NCBI GenBank assembly: GCA_934757865.1
Contig: CAKVLS010000002.1
Location: 124,001 to 188,000 of the forward strand
Direction of reading: 5' to 3'
Source of the DNA: an uncultured Clostridia bacterium
GTDB taxonomy: Bacteria; Bacillota; Clostridia; Christensenellales; UBA1242
DNA: 64,000 bases
The position numbers and the translations under genes were made by a program. Shown one piece after another: positions 35,016 through 42,850 of the stretch. The notes below the pieces were generated by a model that worked only from the letters and a program-made list of their open reading frames with translations, did not search any database and was not told the DNA's origin. Numbering within the stretch: position 1 is the first letter of the stretch; each line of letters starts with the position of its first letter.

Positions 35016-35279
35016 TTACAAGTATTTGTCCAAAATATTATTAAATCTATTAAGTATATCTCCATCACCTTTTTGGACACCCTCTTTCACGCAGGTATTA
35101 AGGTGATTTTTCAAAATTATCTTACCAAGTTTGTTGATAGAACTCTCGACAGCCGCTAGCTGTACCAAAATATCTTCACAACCCTTGCCCTCTTCTATCA
35201 TCTTTTTGATGCCGGCAATATGTCCCTCGGCAGTAGATAATCTTGTGATCAAAGTCTTTTTTGTATCATTTTCAATCAT
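35016..35279 (-). CDS. csoR: CsoR-type metal-sensing repressor
   Basis: An 87-residue all-helical repressor of the CsoR/RcnR family. The Cu(I) ligand triad is visible: Cys in KGCEDILVQLAAV, His and Cys in LKNHLNTCV (C-x24-H-x3-C spacing as in CsoR). Start: ATG 35279 with GGGGAG 7 nt upstream; an upstream in-frame GTG at 35294 is inside the operator. It is followed after 9 bp by the metal ATPase. Metal binding should release it from the G/C-rich inverted repeat at 35293-35310. Confidence 0.92.
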   Translation of the reverse strand: MIENDTKKTLITRLSTAEGHIAGIKKMIEEGKGCEDILVQLAAVESSINKLGKIILKNHLNTCVKEGVQKGDGDILNRFNNILDKYL

Positions 35280-35292
35280 AAGTTTACTCCCC

Positions 35293-35349
35293 ACCCCCTC
35301 CCTTGGGGGTTTACGCTATTATATTATCCCCAAAACATATGCTTGTCAA
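35293..35349 (-). promoter_or_regulatory. csoR promoter and CsoR-type operator
   Basis: Minus strand: TTGACA (35349-35344), 17-bp spacer, TAATAT (35326-35321). Downstream at about +1 to +25 is ACCCCC-N6-GGGGGT (35310-35293), an inverted repeat of the GC-block type bound by CsoR proteins, in otherwise AT-rich DNA. Confidence 0.85.
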
Positions 35350-35370
35350 TCAATTTTTAGAACTTTTTAC

Positions 35371-35401
35371 AAAAAAAATATGTGGCAAATTTTACCACAT
35401 A
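35371..35401 (-). terminator. Terminator after the TMEM164-like pair
   Basis: TATGTGG (35379-35385), 9-nt loop, CCACATA (35395-35401); eight A on the left give a U-run on the minus strand. It ends the transcript of the two membrane genes about 100 bp past the stop at 35502. Confidence 0.75.
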
Positions 35402-35501
35402 CTTTTAATTGTTTAATATAAACATTCATAAATTTTAATTAATAATCATAATATCAGCATCAACTTAAAGAATAATAAATAGTTTATTTTAATCTTTTAG
35501 T

Positions 35502-36290
35502 TTATTTTTCGTCTTTTGCTTCTTCACCTTTGGCAACAACAGTTTCTTGTTTTCTGCTCTTTTTTGTAGCAAGCCAATATATCAAATAGAAACAAGCAAT
35601 AACCCCATATACCGCAACAACAACAGCAAAAGGCATTAACCATTTTGGTACAAATGGGAAAGTTGAGCCCGTAATAAAGAACCAGTCGTAGTGGTGAGGT
35701 CCACCGTTAAATGATAGGTTGCCTAACCCTGCCCACAAAGCGATACAAATTACACCAATAAGTGGTTGCCACATGTTCTTTACATGTAGTTTTACTTCGC
35801 CTGTGGTTAAAGATAGAACTCCCCAAGAAAGCAAAAGTCCATGATAAACCATTGTTTGAATTACTTTATAACACCAAGGAGAAACTCCACCAAGTGCAGA
35901 GCCCGGATATACAAGGTACATCATACTTCCTGCCATGGCAAGAGTAACTGCAACCTCTTTGAACCATTCTTTTTTTGAGTATTGAGCAAAAGTAGCAACA
36001 ATACACATAAGTGTACAAATATGGAAAGGCAATTTGTCAATATCTAATGTAAAATTGCTTGTTACAAAAGGTTGTAGCATAAAGTCAACAATATACAAAA
36101 CTAAAGTTGTAACAACGATCACTCTCAAAGTTTTTTCTTTTGTTTCTTTAGATTTGTTTTTTAATAAAAATGCTCCACCAACAATAGCTCCCGCTATAAG
36201 CAAGATGTATAGAAAATGCCATATAGAAAACAACTCTATACTAACTTTTCCAACTTTCCAACCAAAAATGTTTCTTAAAAATTTTGTCAT
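35502..36290 (-). CDS. YwaF/TMEM164-type membrane protein (second of pair)
   Basis: A 262-residue protein with about seven spans. It has the family pattern KLPFHICTLMCI (about 92-103) with His and Cys, and a second histidine in QTMVYHGLLLSWG, then FNGGPHHYDWFF. In human TMEM164 an equivalent Cys and His support acyltransferase chemistry on ether lipids; transfer of that function here is inference. The charged C-terminal tail is cytosolic. It overlaps the upstream paralogue by 4 nt. Confidence 0.75.
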   Translation of the reverse strand: MTKFLRNIFGWKVGKVSIELFSIWHFLYILLIAGAIVGGAFLLKNKSKETKEKTLRVIVVTTLVLYIVDFMLQPFVTSNFTLDIDKLPFHICTLMCIVATFAQYSKKEWFKEVAVTLAMAGSMMYLVYPGSALGGVSPWCYKVIQTMVYHGLLLSWGVLSLTTGEVKLHVKNMWQPLIGVICIALWAGLGNLSFNGGPHHYDWFFITGSTFPFVPKWLMPFAVVVAVYGVIACFYLIYWLATKKSRKQETVVAKGEEAKDEK

Positions 36291-37054
36291 TTTTCAACCT
36301 CTTTTTTCTTAAAATTTTTAATTATTTTATATAAAGTTCTATCCTCTTTCTTTTTGGTGCTGAGTTCAAAAATTTCAGTAATTAAAAAGACTAAAATTAA
36401 TCCAAAAATGCCCATTGTAATTGTATTTAGCCATGGTAGTTGTGGGAATGGCAGTTTTTCTAGATACATTGAATTACAGCTTCTAAGTCCAAAGGCTTTA
36501 TAAAGACCATTAATAATCAACCCATCCACCAAAAATAGTATCAGCCCCAAAAAGCAAGAAATACAATTCGAAATATCTATTCTTAAAAATCCACCTACCA
36601 AAATGTACAAGCACCCAAAAACCATTGTTGCATGACTTAATAGTCCTCTAAACGAAAACCAATTGGTAAGCGTAGGATTGCTTGCAAAATTTTCATTAAA
36701 GACAATACCTATAATACCGCATACAACGCCCGCATAAAATGTAAACTCATACATTATTTTTGCAAATTTAGAATCAGATTTTTTTACAAAAGCACAAATA
36801 ACTAAACACCACATTAACACATTGCAAGGGTATATAGGTAAGATAAGCGGAGCCTCTACAATAGCAGTGCCTTTGTTAGCAAAAAAATCAACATATAAAG
36901 TGCTAAAATGTATTATTACAGTAAGTATTGCAAATATTTTCAAAACATTTTTCTTACACTTCTCTTCTTTTACAAAACATTTACATAATATAAGTCCTAT
37001 AACAGTAAGAGAAAATGAAGTCACCATAAATAAAATATGTTGAGTATTAAACAT
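36287..37054 (-). CDS. YwaF/TMEM164-type membrane protein (first of pair)
   Basis: A 255-residue paralogue-like partner of the gene at 35502, with the same layout: about seven spans, ILPIYPCNVLMWCL in place of the HxC motif (Tyr for His, Cys kept), RGLLSHATMVFGCLY with the second histidine, and a late LPFPQLPWLNTITMG loop. The proteins are diverged but alignable by motif order. Tandem coupling (4-nt overlap) suggests they act together, for example as a heterodimer. The basic tail ends in KKEVEK. Confidence 0.7.
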   Translation of the reverse strand: MFNTQHILFMVTSFSLTVIGLILCKCFVKEEKCKKNVLKIFAILTVIIHFSTLYVDFFANKGTAIVEAPLILPIYPCNVLMWCLVICAFVKKSDSKFAKIMYEFTFYAGVVCGIIGIVFNENFASNPTLTNWFSFRGLLSHATMVFGCLYILVGGFLRIDISNCISCFLGLILFLVDGLIINGLYKAFGLRSCNSMYLEKLPFPQLPWLNTITMGIFGLILVFLITEIFELSTKKKEDRTLYKIIKNFKKKEVEK

Positions 37055-37410
37055 TTCTTACCTCTTGGTTATTTTATAAGTTTTTATATTTTTATGTCAA
37101 TTTTTTTGACAACTTTTTTTTGTAAAAGATATGCTTTTATTTTTTGTAATAGTAAAATTAGGTAAAAACATTTAATTCTGTAGATTTTCGACATTTTTTG
37201 CGTTTTAATTTTATATTAAGTAAAATTTTGTATTTTTTTAACAGAAGATGACATTAACAAAAAAAATCGTTTTTGATTTAGTTATTTAATTTTGACTAAA
37301 TGTATTTTTGAGCGACTAATTCAAAACTTTCAAGCACTCTCATTTTGCCTTATGTATTGACTAAAAGCCTTGTCCGTGGTACAATAAACTAACAAATATG
37401 GAGGACAACG
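37055..37410 (+). promoter_or_regulatory. Non-coding gap with promoter for the 37411 gene
   Basis: 356 bp, very AT-rich, no gene seen. Near its right end TTGACT (37357-37362), 17-bp spacer and TACAAT (37380-37385) make a good promoter 26 bp before ATG 37411. The rest holds nothing I can name. Confidence 0.75.
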
Positions 37411-38652
37411 ATGAGAAAACCAACTAAACCTTGGGTAAAAGCAACAAACGATATCGCAATAAGATCACAAATTCAATCTATAACTGGCAAAAATGAAATT
37501 GCAGGTATAGATAATCTTGTTAATTATTTTAAGACTCTGTACAACGGAGAAAGATACTATACTCGTATTGTTGAGTCAAAAGACAATTTGACAGCTGACG
37601 AAAAGCGTAAAGCCGTTGATCAAACTTCTATACACCTATATCTAGAAGACCATTTGGACGACCTATCAAAAATTTGTGATTATAGATTATACGAGCATTA
37701 TGGCGAAGAGTACGATAGAAACTTTGTATCTGTGCCTGATGGTTACACAGTGGCTGATGTCCCAAAAGGTTTCCCAACCTCTAAACGCCGCACCACTACA
37801 GCATATCCAATCTCTGACGAAGAGATGCGAGCTAGATATTTCAAGCACCCACTAATACCTATAATGCGTGAAGGCAATGTTGTTAAATTTATGGGTCTTG
37901 ATAGCGAGTCAAAAAGACCAGTATTATTTGCTATGTCTGTTGACAATGATAAAACAACTAATACTCAAAATATTCTTCTTGTACTAGAAGCTCATGGCGA
38001 AGAAGAAGGCATAATCAACCTAGATCGTGTTACTTGCAACCCACCAACAGTACATGAGGACTTTGAGAGAGATAGCAAAGGCAAAATTGTCGTAGACAAA
38101 TTTGGTATCGCAAAAACAGTAAAGGTATATCCGGTATACACCAGCAATCACAATTTCTGTATGCAAGATAGAATTACCGACCCTAACGGCTACTCTGCCA
38201 GAGTTAACGAACAAGACAAAGGTTTTGTAATAAAAGATGGCAAAGCATATAGACAAGAGATTACAGAAACTAATAAAGAGGAACTATACCCTGCAACATT
38301 TGATGATGCATTATCTATTTTTATGAACGACCACAATATGATATATTGTCAATCTGCAAGATACAACAAAGGCACTACCTTTGGTTCTTGCCCAGATACT
38401 GAGATGCTACTTGGTTTGCATGTAGATGATATGATCCTAGCTGACGAAAATACTCCATTTACACTAGAATCATATAAAGAGCTTGGAGAGTTTGCATTAG
38501 AGATAGCAAGCGAAAATGTTAAATCTTTGAGAAACGATGGTCAAAACATCGATCTTGACAACCCAGCTAATAAAAGGGTTCTTGCCCAAACAAACGAACA
38601 AGCCCCTAGCCTATCACTTAGTGAATATGCAGATAAAGGTCTAATTAAATAA
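37411..38652 (+). CDS. Unrecognised 413-residue soluble protein
   Basis: I do not recognise a family. The protein is hydrophilic, without signal peptide or spans. N-terminal ~100 residues look helical (NEIAGIDNLVNYFKTLYNGE, DQTSIHLYLEDHLDDLSKI); the centre (about 150-330) looks beta-rich with paired Cys and His scattered (VTCNPPTVHED, SNHNFCMQD, CQSARY, FGSCPDTE). It has a strong ATGGAGG site and consensus promoter. It is followed after 53 bp by a DUF1828-like gene on the same strand and then a terminator, forming a two-gene unit between membrane genes and a tRNA. Function unknown. Confidence 0.75.
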   Translation: MRKPTKPWVKATNDIAIRSQIQSITGKNEIAGIDNLVNYFKTLYNGERYYTRIVESKDNLTADEKRKAVDQTSIHLYLEDHLDDLSKICDYRLYEHYGEEYDRNFVSVPDGYTVADVPKGFPTSKRRTTTAYPISDEEMRARYFKHPLIPIMREGNVVKFMGLDSESKRPVLFAMSVDNDKTTNTQNILLVLEAHGEEEGIINLDRVTCNPPTVHEDFERDSKGKIVVDKFGIAKTVKVYPVYTSNHNFCMQDRITDPNGYSARVNEQDKGFVIKDGKAYRQEITETNKEELYPATFDDALSIFMNDHNMIYCQSARYNKGTTFGSCPDTEMLLGLHVDDMILADENTPFTLESYKELGEFALEIASENVKSLRNDGQNIDLDNPANKRVLAQTNEQAPSLSLSEYADKGLIK

Positions 38653-38705
38653 TTATAATTTGACTTAAAAAAATATATTTAGTAAAATATAACGAGGATA
38701 GTTAA

Positions 38706-39077
38706 ATGGATATAAATAAAATTTTAGACAATTATAGAAATGACATAAAATATAGAGAGTTTGACGGAAAATACATTGTGGCTTTGCCTATATTTTTCCC
38801 AGGCTCACACGACAGCATAGCTATTAGACTTGAGGCTGATACGCAAGGCAGACCAAGTATAAGCGATTGCCACACTACTCTAGATTACCTAGATGAGATG
38901 GGTGTTGATATAAGTAAATATTCTTCTAAACTACAAAAGATTATGACTAGATACGGCCTTGTTCAAAACGATAGAGAGTTTACTCTTAATGTTCCAACCA
39001 ACAACGAGGATTATTTGACCAAATACTTAGGTTACTTCGTTCAAGCCATATCTCTTATAGCCAATATAGATATGTAA
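38706..39077 (+). CDS. DUF1828-like protein
   Basis: A 123-residue protein resembling DUF1828: a beta-rich opening VALPIFFPGSHDSIAIRLE, a TISDCHTTLDYLDEMGVD segment in the position of the family LTDDGxTxxDLExxG motif, a short helical stretch KLQKIMTRYGL, and the end YFVQAISLIANIDM. The family is common on phages and plasmids and is of unknown function. GAGG precedes ATG. Its partner is the unrecognised gene upstream. The pair lies just before a tRNA gene, a common accessory location, though no integrase is present. Confidence 0.6.
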   Translation: MDINKILDNYRNDIKYREFDGKYIVALPIFFPGSHDSIAIRLEADTQGRPSISDCHTTLDYLDEMGVDISKYSSKLQKIMTRYGLVQNDREFTLNVPTNNEDYLTKYLGYFVQAISLIANIDM

Positions 39078-39137
39078 AGCATATTTTTTAGAAAAACAAA
39101 ACTTATAAAAACATATCAAAAATAGCCAATAAATAAA

Positions 39138-39170
39138 CAAAAATACCACCACAAGTGGTATTTTTTTATA
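39138..39170 (+). terminator. Terminator after the DUF1828-like gene
   Basis: AAATACCAC (39141-39149), loop CACAA, GTGGTATTT (39155-39163), then T-run. Confidence 0.88.
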
Positions 39171-39231
39171 CATAGAGCTTTGCATGTATACTAGTATCAA
39201 AAAAATCATATTAGGAAAATTAAAAAAACAC

Positions 39232-39260
39232 TTGCAAAATATGTCAAAGTATGATATTGT
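39232..39260 (+). promoter_or_regulatory. Promoter of the tRNA-Leu unit
   Basis: TTGCAA (39232-39237), 17-bp spacer, TATTGT (39255-39260). Predicted start near 39267, giving a leader of about 100 nt before the tRNA. Confidence 0.65.
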
Positions 39261-39277
39261 AAATAAGCATTTTGATA

Positions 39278-39357
39278 GTAGAAAATAATTAACCCCGTAA
39301 GTTATATCTTACAAACATCCCTCCTTTTATTGTTATCCTTTTTTAATTATTTTCTAC
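39278..39357 (+). ncRNA. Long hairpin with CU-rich loop in the tRNA-Leu leader
   Basis: Perfect 15-bp arms GTAGAAAATAATTAA (39278-39292) and TTAATTATTTTCTAC (39343-39357) enclose 50 nt. The loop contains a minor hairpin GTAAG/CTTAC (39297-39311), a CCCC, and the run ATCCCTCCTTTT (about 39317-39328), which is complementary to Shine-Dalgarno sequences. It ends 14 nt before the tRNA. It could be a small RNA released by tRNA 5' processing, a leader structure, or a miniature element; none is proven. Confidence 0.4.
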
Positions 39358-39371
39358 AACTAAATATGCAT

Positions 39372-39457
39372 GCCGAAGTGGTGGAATGGTAGACACAAGG
39401 GACTTAAAATCCCTCGGGGGCAACTCCGTATCGGTTCGAGTCCGATCTCCGGCACCA
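39372..39457 (+). tRNA. tRNA-Leu(UAA)
   Basis: Full cloverleaf with long variable arm, encoded CCA end (39455-39457). Anticodon stem GGGA/TCCC closes loop CTTAAAA, anticodon TAA (reads UUA). The acceptor stem GCCGAAG/CTCCGGC has one A-C mismatch. T-loop GGTTCGAGTCC is standard. Confidence 0.95.
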
Positions 39458-39458
39458 A

Positions 39459-39489
39459 AAAAAAGACTGACTAATTGTCAGTCTTTTTT
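39459..39489. terminator. Bidirectional terminator after tRNA-Leu
   Basis: GACTGAC (39465-39471), loop TAATT, GTCAGTC (39477-39483), flanked by A-run and T-run. It ends the tRNA transcript and, from the other side, the alcohol dehydrogenase transcript. Confidence 0.88.
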
Positions 39490-39508
39490 GTTTTTCATTT
39501 TTGAATAA

Positions 39509-40825
39509 CTATTTAGTTGTCTTTTGCTCCTTAGCGGTTTTCTTTTGATTTGGAGTTGTTGTTTTTGGGGCATGTTTTTTAGTATCTTTGGTTGCTTTTT
39601 GAGATTGCTTTTTGGCTTTGGTTTCTAGGCCACCAATTTTGATATACATTTGCTTCAACTCTTCTTTATCCATTAGTTTTGGGACTGGATATAGAGGGTT
39701 ACCCTCTTTGTCGGCTTTTGTAGCAAGGTCATCAATATCTTCTAGGTTTATCATGTCTAGAGTTTTTGGTAAGCCAAAATGCTTATTCATACTCTCTATC
39801 CATTTGATGAATTTTTGAGCGGATACTTCGTGGCTATCTTCATAAGTTGCTATTCTTGCCATTTTTGCAAGTTTAGAAAGTTTAACCTCACAAGTACTTC
39901 CGTACTCTTTCAAAAAGTATGGCAAAATAACTGCATTAGCAAGTCCATGCGCAACTCCGTACTTACCACCTAGAGAGTGTGCTACTGCGTGGACATATCC
40001 AACATAAGACTTAGTAAATGCGGCGCCCGCCTCAAATGATGCCATAAGCATATTTTTACGAGCCTCGACATCTTGACCGTTGTCAAAAGCTTTCTTTAGG
40101 TTGTCTACTATAAGCAAAACTGCATCCTCAGACATTTTTCGGGTGTCACTTGTGGTTGACTTACCAATATATGCCTCTACTGCATGAGTAAGTGCGTCCA
40201 TACCAGTAGTTGCGGTAACAAAAGGTGGAAGTCCAAGTGTTACTCTATAATCAAGTACTGCATAATATGGAATTAGGCAAAAGTCATTGATTGCATACTT
40301 GAAGTGTGTCTTTTCGTCAGTGATAACTGCTGCAACAGTTGTTTCGCTACCAGTACCGGCAGTTGTAGGCACAGCAATAAGTAGTGGTAACTTCTTGCGT
40401 ATTTTTAGTAAGCCCTTCATCTCATTAACTTTTTGTTTAGGCTTGACGGCACGAGCACCAATAATCTTAGCACAGTCCATAACAGACCCCCCGCCAAAAG
40501 CTATGATTGCGGTACAATTATTTGAGTTATATTTTACAAGGCCTTTTTCGATATTTTCAATAGTTGGGTTAGGCACAACATTATCAAAAACTGAAAGTTT
40601 GATACCCTCTTTTTTTATCATAGTTTCTAGATTTTTAGTTAGTCCTAGTCCTCTAATACCACTATCTGTAACAAGTAGTACAGAGTCTACACGCTTATTA
40701 GACAAAAGCTCTGGGACTTTATCTAAGCTGTCCAAAACTCTTGGCTTTCTGTATGGCATAAAAGGCACAGCCATACGCATTAACCATTGATAAAATCTAC
40801 AATATGCTCTCTTTGATGATTTCAT
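39509..40825 (-). CDS. Iron-containing alcohol dehydrogenase with basic tail
   Basis: A 438-residue group III NAD(P)-dependent dehydrogenase from ATG 40825 (AGGAGAG upstream). Cofactor site AIIAFGGGSVMDCAKIIG, PTTAGTGSETT, and metal ligands in GMDALTHAVEAY and VAHSLGGKYGVAHGLANA. The oxidised substrate is probably a short alcohol or aldehyde. The N-terminal ~30 residues (MKSSKRAYCRFYQWLMRMAV) are longer than usual, and the last ~35 residues are an added K/T/Q-rich tail (KATKDTKKHAPKTTTPNQKK) resembling tails on three other proteins in the window. Confidence 0.92.
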   Translation of the reverse strand: MKSSKRAYCRFYQWLMRMAVPFMPYRKPRVLDSLDKVPELLSNKRVDSVLLVTDSGIRGLGLTKNLETMIKKEGIKLSVFDNVVPNPTIENIEKGLVKYNSNNCTAIIAFGGGSVMDCAKIIGARAVKPKQKVNEMKGLLKIRKKLPLLIAVPTTAGTGSETTVAAVITDEKTHFKYAINDFCLIPYYAVLDYRVTLGLPPFVTATTGMDALTHAVEAYIGKSTTSDTRKMSEDAVLLIVDNLKKAFDNGQDVEARKNMLMASFEAGAAFTKSYVGYVHAVAHSLGGKYGVAHGLANAVILPYFLKEYGSTCEVKLSKLAKMARIATYEDSHEVSAQKFIKWIESMNKHFGLPKTLDMINLEDIDDLATKADKEGNPLYPVPKLMDKEELKQMYIKIGGLETKAKKQSQKATKDTKKHAPKTTTPNQKKTAKEQKTTK

Positions 40826-40884
40826 AATTATCTCTCCTATAGATATTATAGCCAAAAGCTAAAAAATCTCAAACAAAATGCAAT

Positions 40885-40909
40885 AAAAAAACACCTAAAA
40901 ATTAGGTGT
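40885..40909 (-). terminator. Terminator after the 40917 gene
   Basis: ACACCTAA (40891-40898), loop AAA, TTAGGTGT (40902-40909), with U-run on the minus strand. Confidence 0.8.
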
Positions 40910-40916
40910 AATTTTA

Positions 40917-41225
40917 TTACTTTTTAGTAGTCTTTTTTGTTGTTTTTGGGGCTGCCTTTGTAGCTGTTTTTGTTGTAGTTTTCTTAGCAGCTGGTTTTGC
41001 AGCAGTCTTCTTTGCAGGAGCTTTCTTTGTAGCAGGCTTTACAACCTTAACACCGATTAACTCTACTGCTGGCTCTACAGTCTTTTCGTAAGCTGTAGCA
41101 CATGGGTCTACTAGTGATTTGTCACAATTTTTGCAATAATCATAGCTTCCGCAAGTATCTTTTCCAGCTTTTTCGCTATCAAACCATTTTTGAAGTTCTA
41201 GCTCTTTTTGTTTTTCGTCCAACAT
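40917..41225 (-). CDS. Small Cys-cluster protein with histone H1-like tail
   Basis: A 102-residue protein in two parts. Residues 1-~55 hold a helix (KQKELELQKWFDSEKAGKD) and four cysteines in C-x6-C-x2-C-x7-C spacing (CGSYDYCKNCDKSLVDPC), which could bind zinc. Residues ~62-102 are built from KKAPAKK, KPAAKK, TKTATK-like units, as in histone H1-like or nucleic-acid-binding tails. I recognise no named family, though similar small Cys proteins occur in Clostridia. DNA or RNA binding is inference. Good AGG-type site, own terminator. Confidence 0.75.
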   Translation of the reverse strand: MLDEKQKELELQKWFDSEKAGKDTCGSYDYCKNCDKSLVDPCATAYEKTVEPAVELIGVKVVKPATKKAPAKKTAAKPAAKKTTTKTATKAAPKTTKKTTKK

Positions 41226-41301
41226 AATTTTTCCTCCGTTAAGTAGTTTCTAAATGCAATTTGTAACATTTATAAACTATATTATAGCAGTTAATTTTAC
41301 T

Positions 41302-42129
41302 TTATACAACTAATTTTACAAGATTTAGCACAGCGCTACTATGTGTTGAAGAGAATGAAATTGTATGCAAAATATTCTCTCTGTCTCCATATACTCCGTC
41401 TACGATTTCAAAGTCCTCATGATTGCATCTGCCGGTGCTAGCAGGGTCAATAGTTAGGGCAAATGACTCATCTGGCATAGTAAGAGTTATTTCGCCTTTG
41501 TAGGTATAAACGATATAATCTTTTACATTGCAAGAAGTAACTTCTACTTTACCCTCGTTAGGGTTAAGGATTAAGTCCTCTTGAACTACTGAATTGGTTA
41601 TATTAGAAAAGCCAACTTTTGTTATAACCTTAGCCATTTCAAAAGTACTATTTTTTACCAAAGAATTTCCATTAGTGTGAATAAGTTTAATAGTATTACT
41701 TACTACTCCGTCCAAATATACATTGCCATGAGTTGTGTTTATATCAATGCCCATAAAATTATAACTTCTAGGGATAGTAATTGTTAGATTTTTGATAATC
41801 TTAGGGTCTCTAACTTCGCCAGACTTAAAGTATTCGATATCTAGGTGTCCGTCATTAGTTAGTCTATAATATCCCGGCTTGTCCTCTACTTTTTCGCCTG
41901 TTTCTGTAAGAGTAATTTTGTCGACATCACCGGCGATAACCTTTAACTCTCCGGCAAGCCAGTTAATCTCCAAGTCTTTAATCTCTTCTTCAAAACTTGT
42001 GCTAGAAGTGATGCGTTTGTACTCGCCCGCATAAATGTACATATATAAATCTACGCCTCCGCAACCGCTAAAAGCAAAAGCAAGTCCCATAAGTCCTAGG
42101 CACATCAAAAATGAAAATAGTTTTTTCAT
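41302..42129 (-). CDS. Putative lipoprotein with DUF4097-like beta repeats
   Basis: A 275-residue exported protein. The signal peptide MKKLFSFLMCLGLMGLAFA ends in a lipobox-like AFSGC, so it is probably a lipoprotein at the outer face. The rest is a string of beta strands in the DUF4097 manner (DINTTHGNVYLDGVVSN, IKLIHTNGNSLVKNSTFE, DLILNPNEGKVEVTSCN), predicting a right-handed beta solenoid. Role unknown; such proteins are sometimes tied to cell-envelope sensing. AGGAGATT precedes ATG. Confidence 0.75.
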   Translation of the reverse strand: MKKLFSFLMCLGLMGLAFAFSGCGGVDLYMYIYAGEYKRITSSTSFEEEIKDLEINWLAGELKVIAGDVDKITLTETGEKVEDKPGYYRLTNDGHLDIEYFKSGEVRDPKIIKNLTITIPRSYNFMGIDINTTHGNVYLDGVVSNTIKLIHTNGNSLVKNSTFEMAKVITKVGFSNITNSVVQEDLILNPNEGKVEVTSCNVKDYIVYTYKGEITLTMPDESFALTIDPASTGRCNHEDFEIVDGVYGDRENILHTISFSSTHSSAVLNLVKLVV

Positions 42130-42210
42130 GATAATCTCCTATTTGATATCATACAATATAAGCCCTTTATTTGTCTAGCAAAATTACCTTGTAAACAAAA
42201 AAACAAGCTT

Positions 42211-42849
42211 CTAAACTTGTTTTTTTACATTTTCTATTAACTTCTTAGCGGTCATCTGGTATGACAAAAACTCGTCCCCCACAAACTCCGCTTGAGCCAC
42301 AATTTCGCCGTCCATTAGGTAGTATATTCCGCTAGAAAATATCAAAAAGACTTTGTCAAAAGTTCTCTCATAATTGACACTTTCTTCTTTGTACACTTTG
42401 ATGAAGTTTTTGGCATCGGTGTTGTCTTTCACTCGCATATACGACAAAAGCGCAAGGTCTGTTTCGTCCTTTATCTTTTTGTAGTTGCCATTATTGAGCT
42501 TAAAAAGTTTGTCCTTAACTCTCGCTCTAAACTGTGCCATAACATACTCATCATCAAGGTCAGTGTTATACGACCAGCTAAGTACTCTCGCTTTGGTCTT
42601 CTTGTTATTATTTGGATCCAAGCTAAGGCCATTTCTTATGCTTAGTTTAGAATAGCTATCCAAAAGAAAGTCGCACAAATATTCTGCCTGAACAACCTCT
42701 ATACCTATATCTCTGTTTTTGGTATATATGTCAGTTACTTTTTCTTTGTCACCGACATATAGGTTAGTGCCGTCAAAAAATGTATGGCTTAAAATAACCG
42801 CCGTCAAAATTTCTGCATATTTAGCTGTCTTTGAACTGACAAATAACAA
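42211..42849 (-). CDS. Unrecognised protein coupled to the HD-domain gene
   Basis: A 212-residue protein of unknown family. I place the start at TTG 42849, one base after the HD gene stop, because GGAGAG lies 7 nt upstream; the frame is open up to another TTG at 42876. It appears alpha/beta with no spans (ILTAVILSHTFFDGTNLYVGDKEKVTDIY; FDKVFLIFSSGIYYLMDGEIVAQAEFV). Tight coupling to the HD hydrolase suggests a shared job. The start codon choice is uncertain. Confidence 0.6.
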   Translation of the reverse strand: MLFVSSKTAKYAEILTAVILSHTFFDGTNLYVGDKEKVTDIYTKNRDIGIEVVQAEYLCDFLLDSYSKLSIRNGLSLDPNNNKKTKARVLSWSYNTDLDDEYVMAQFRARVKDKLFKLNNGNYKKIKDETDLALLSYMRVKDNTDAKNFIKVYKEESVNYERTFDKVFLIFSSGIYYLMDGEIVAQAEFVGDEFLSYQMTAKKLIENVKKQV

Positions 42850-42850
42850 A

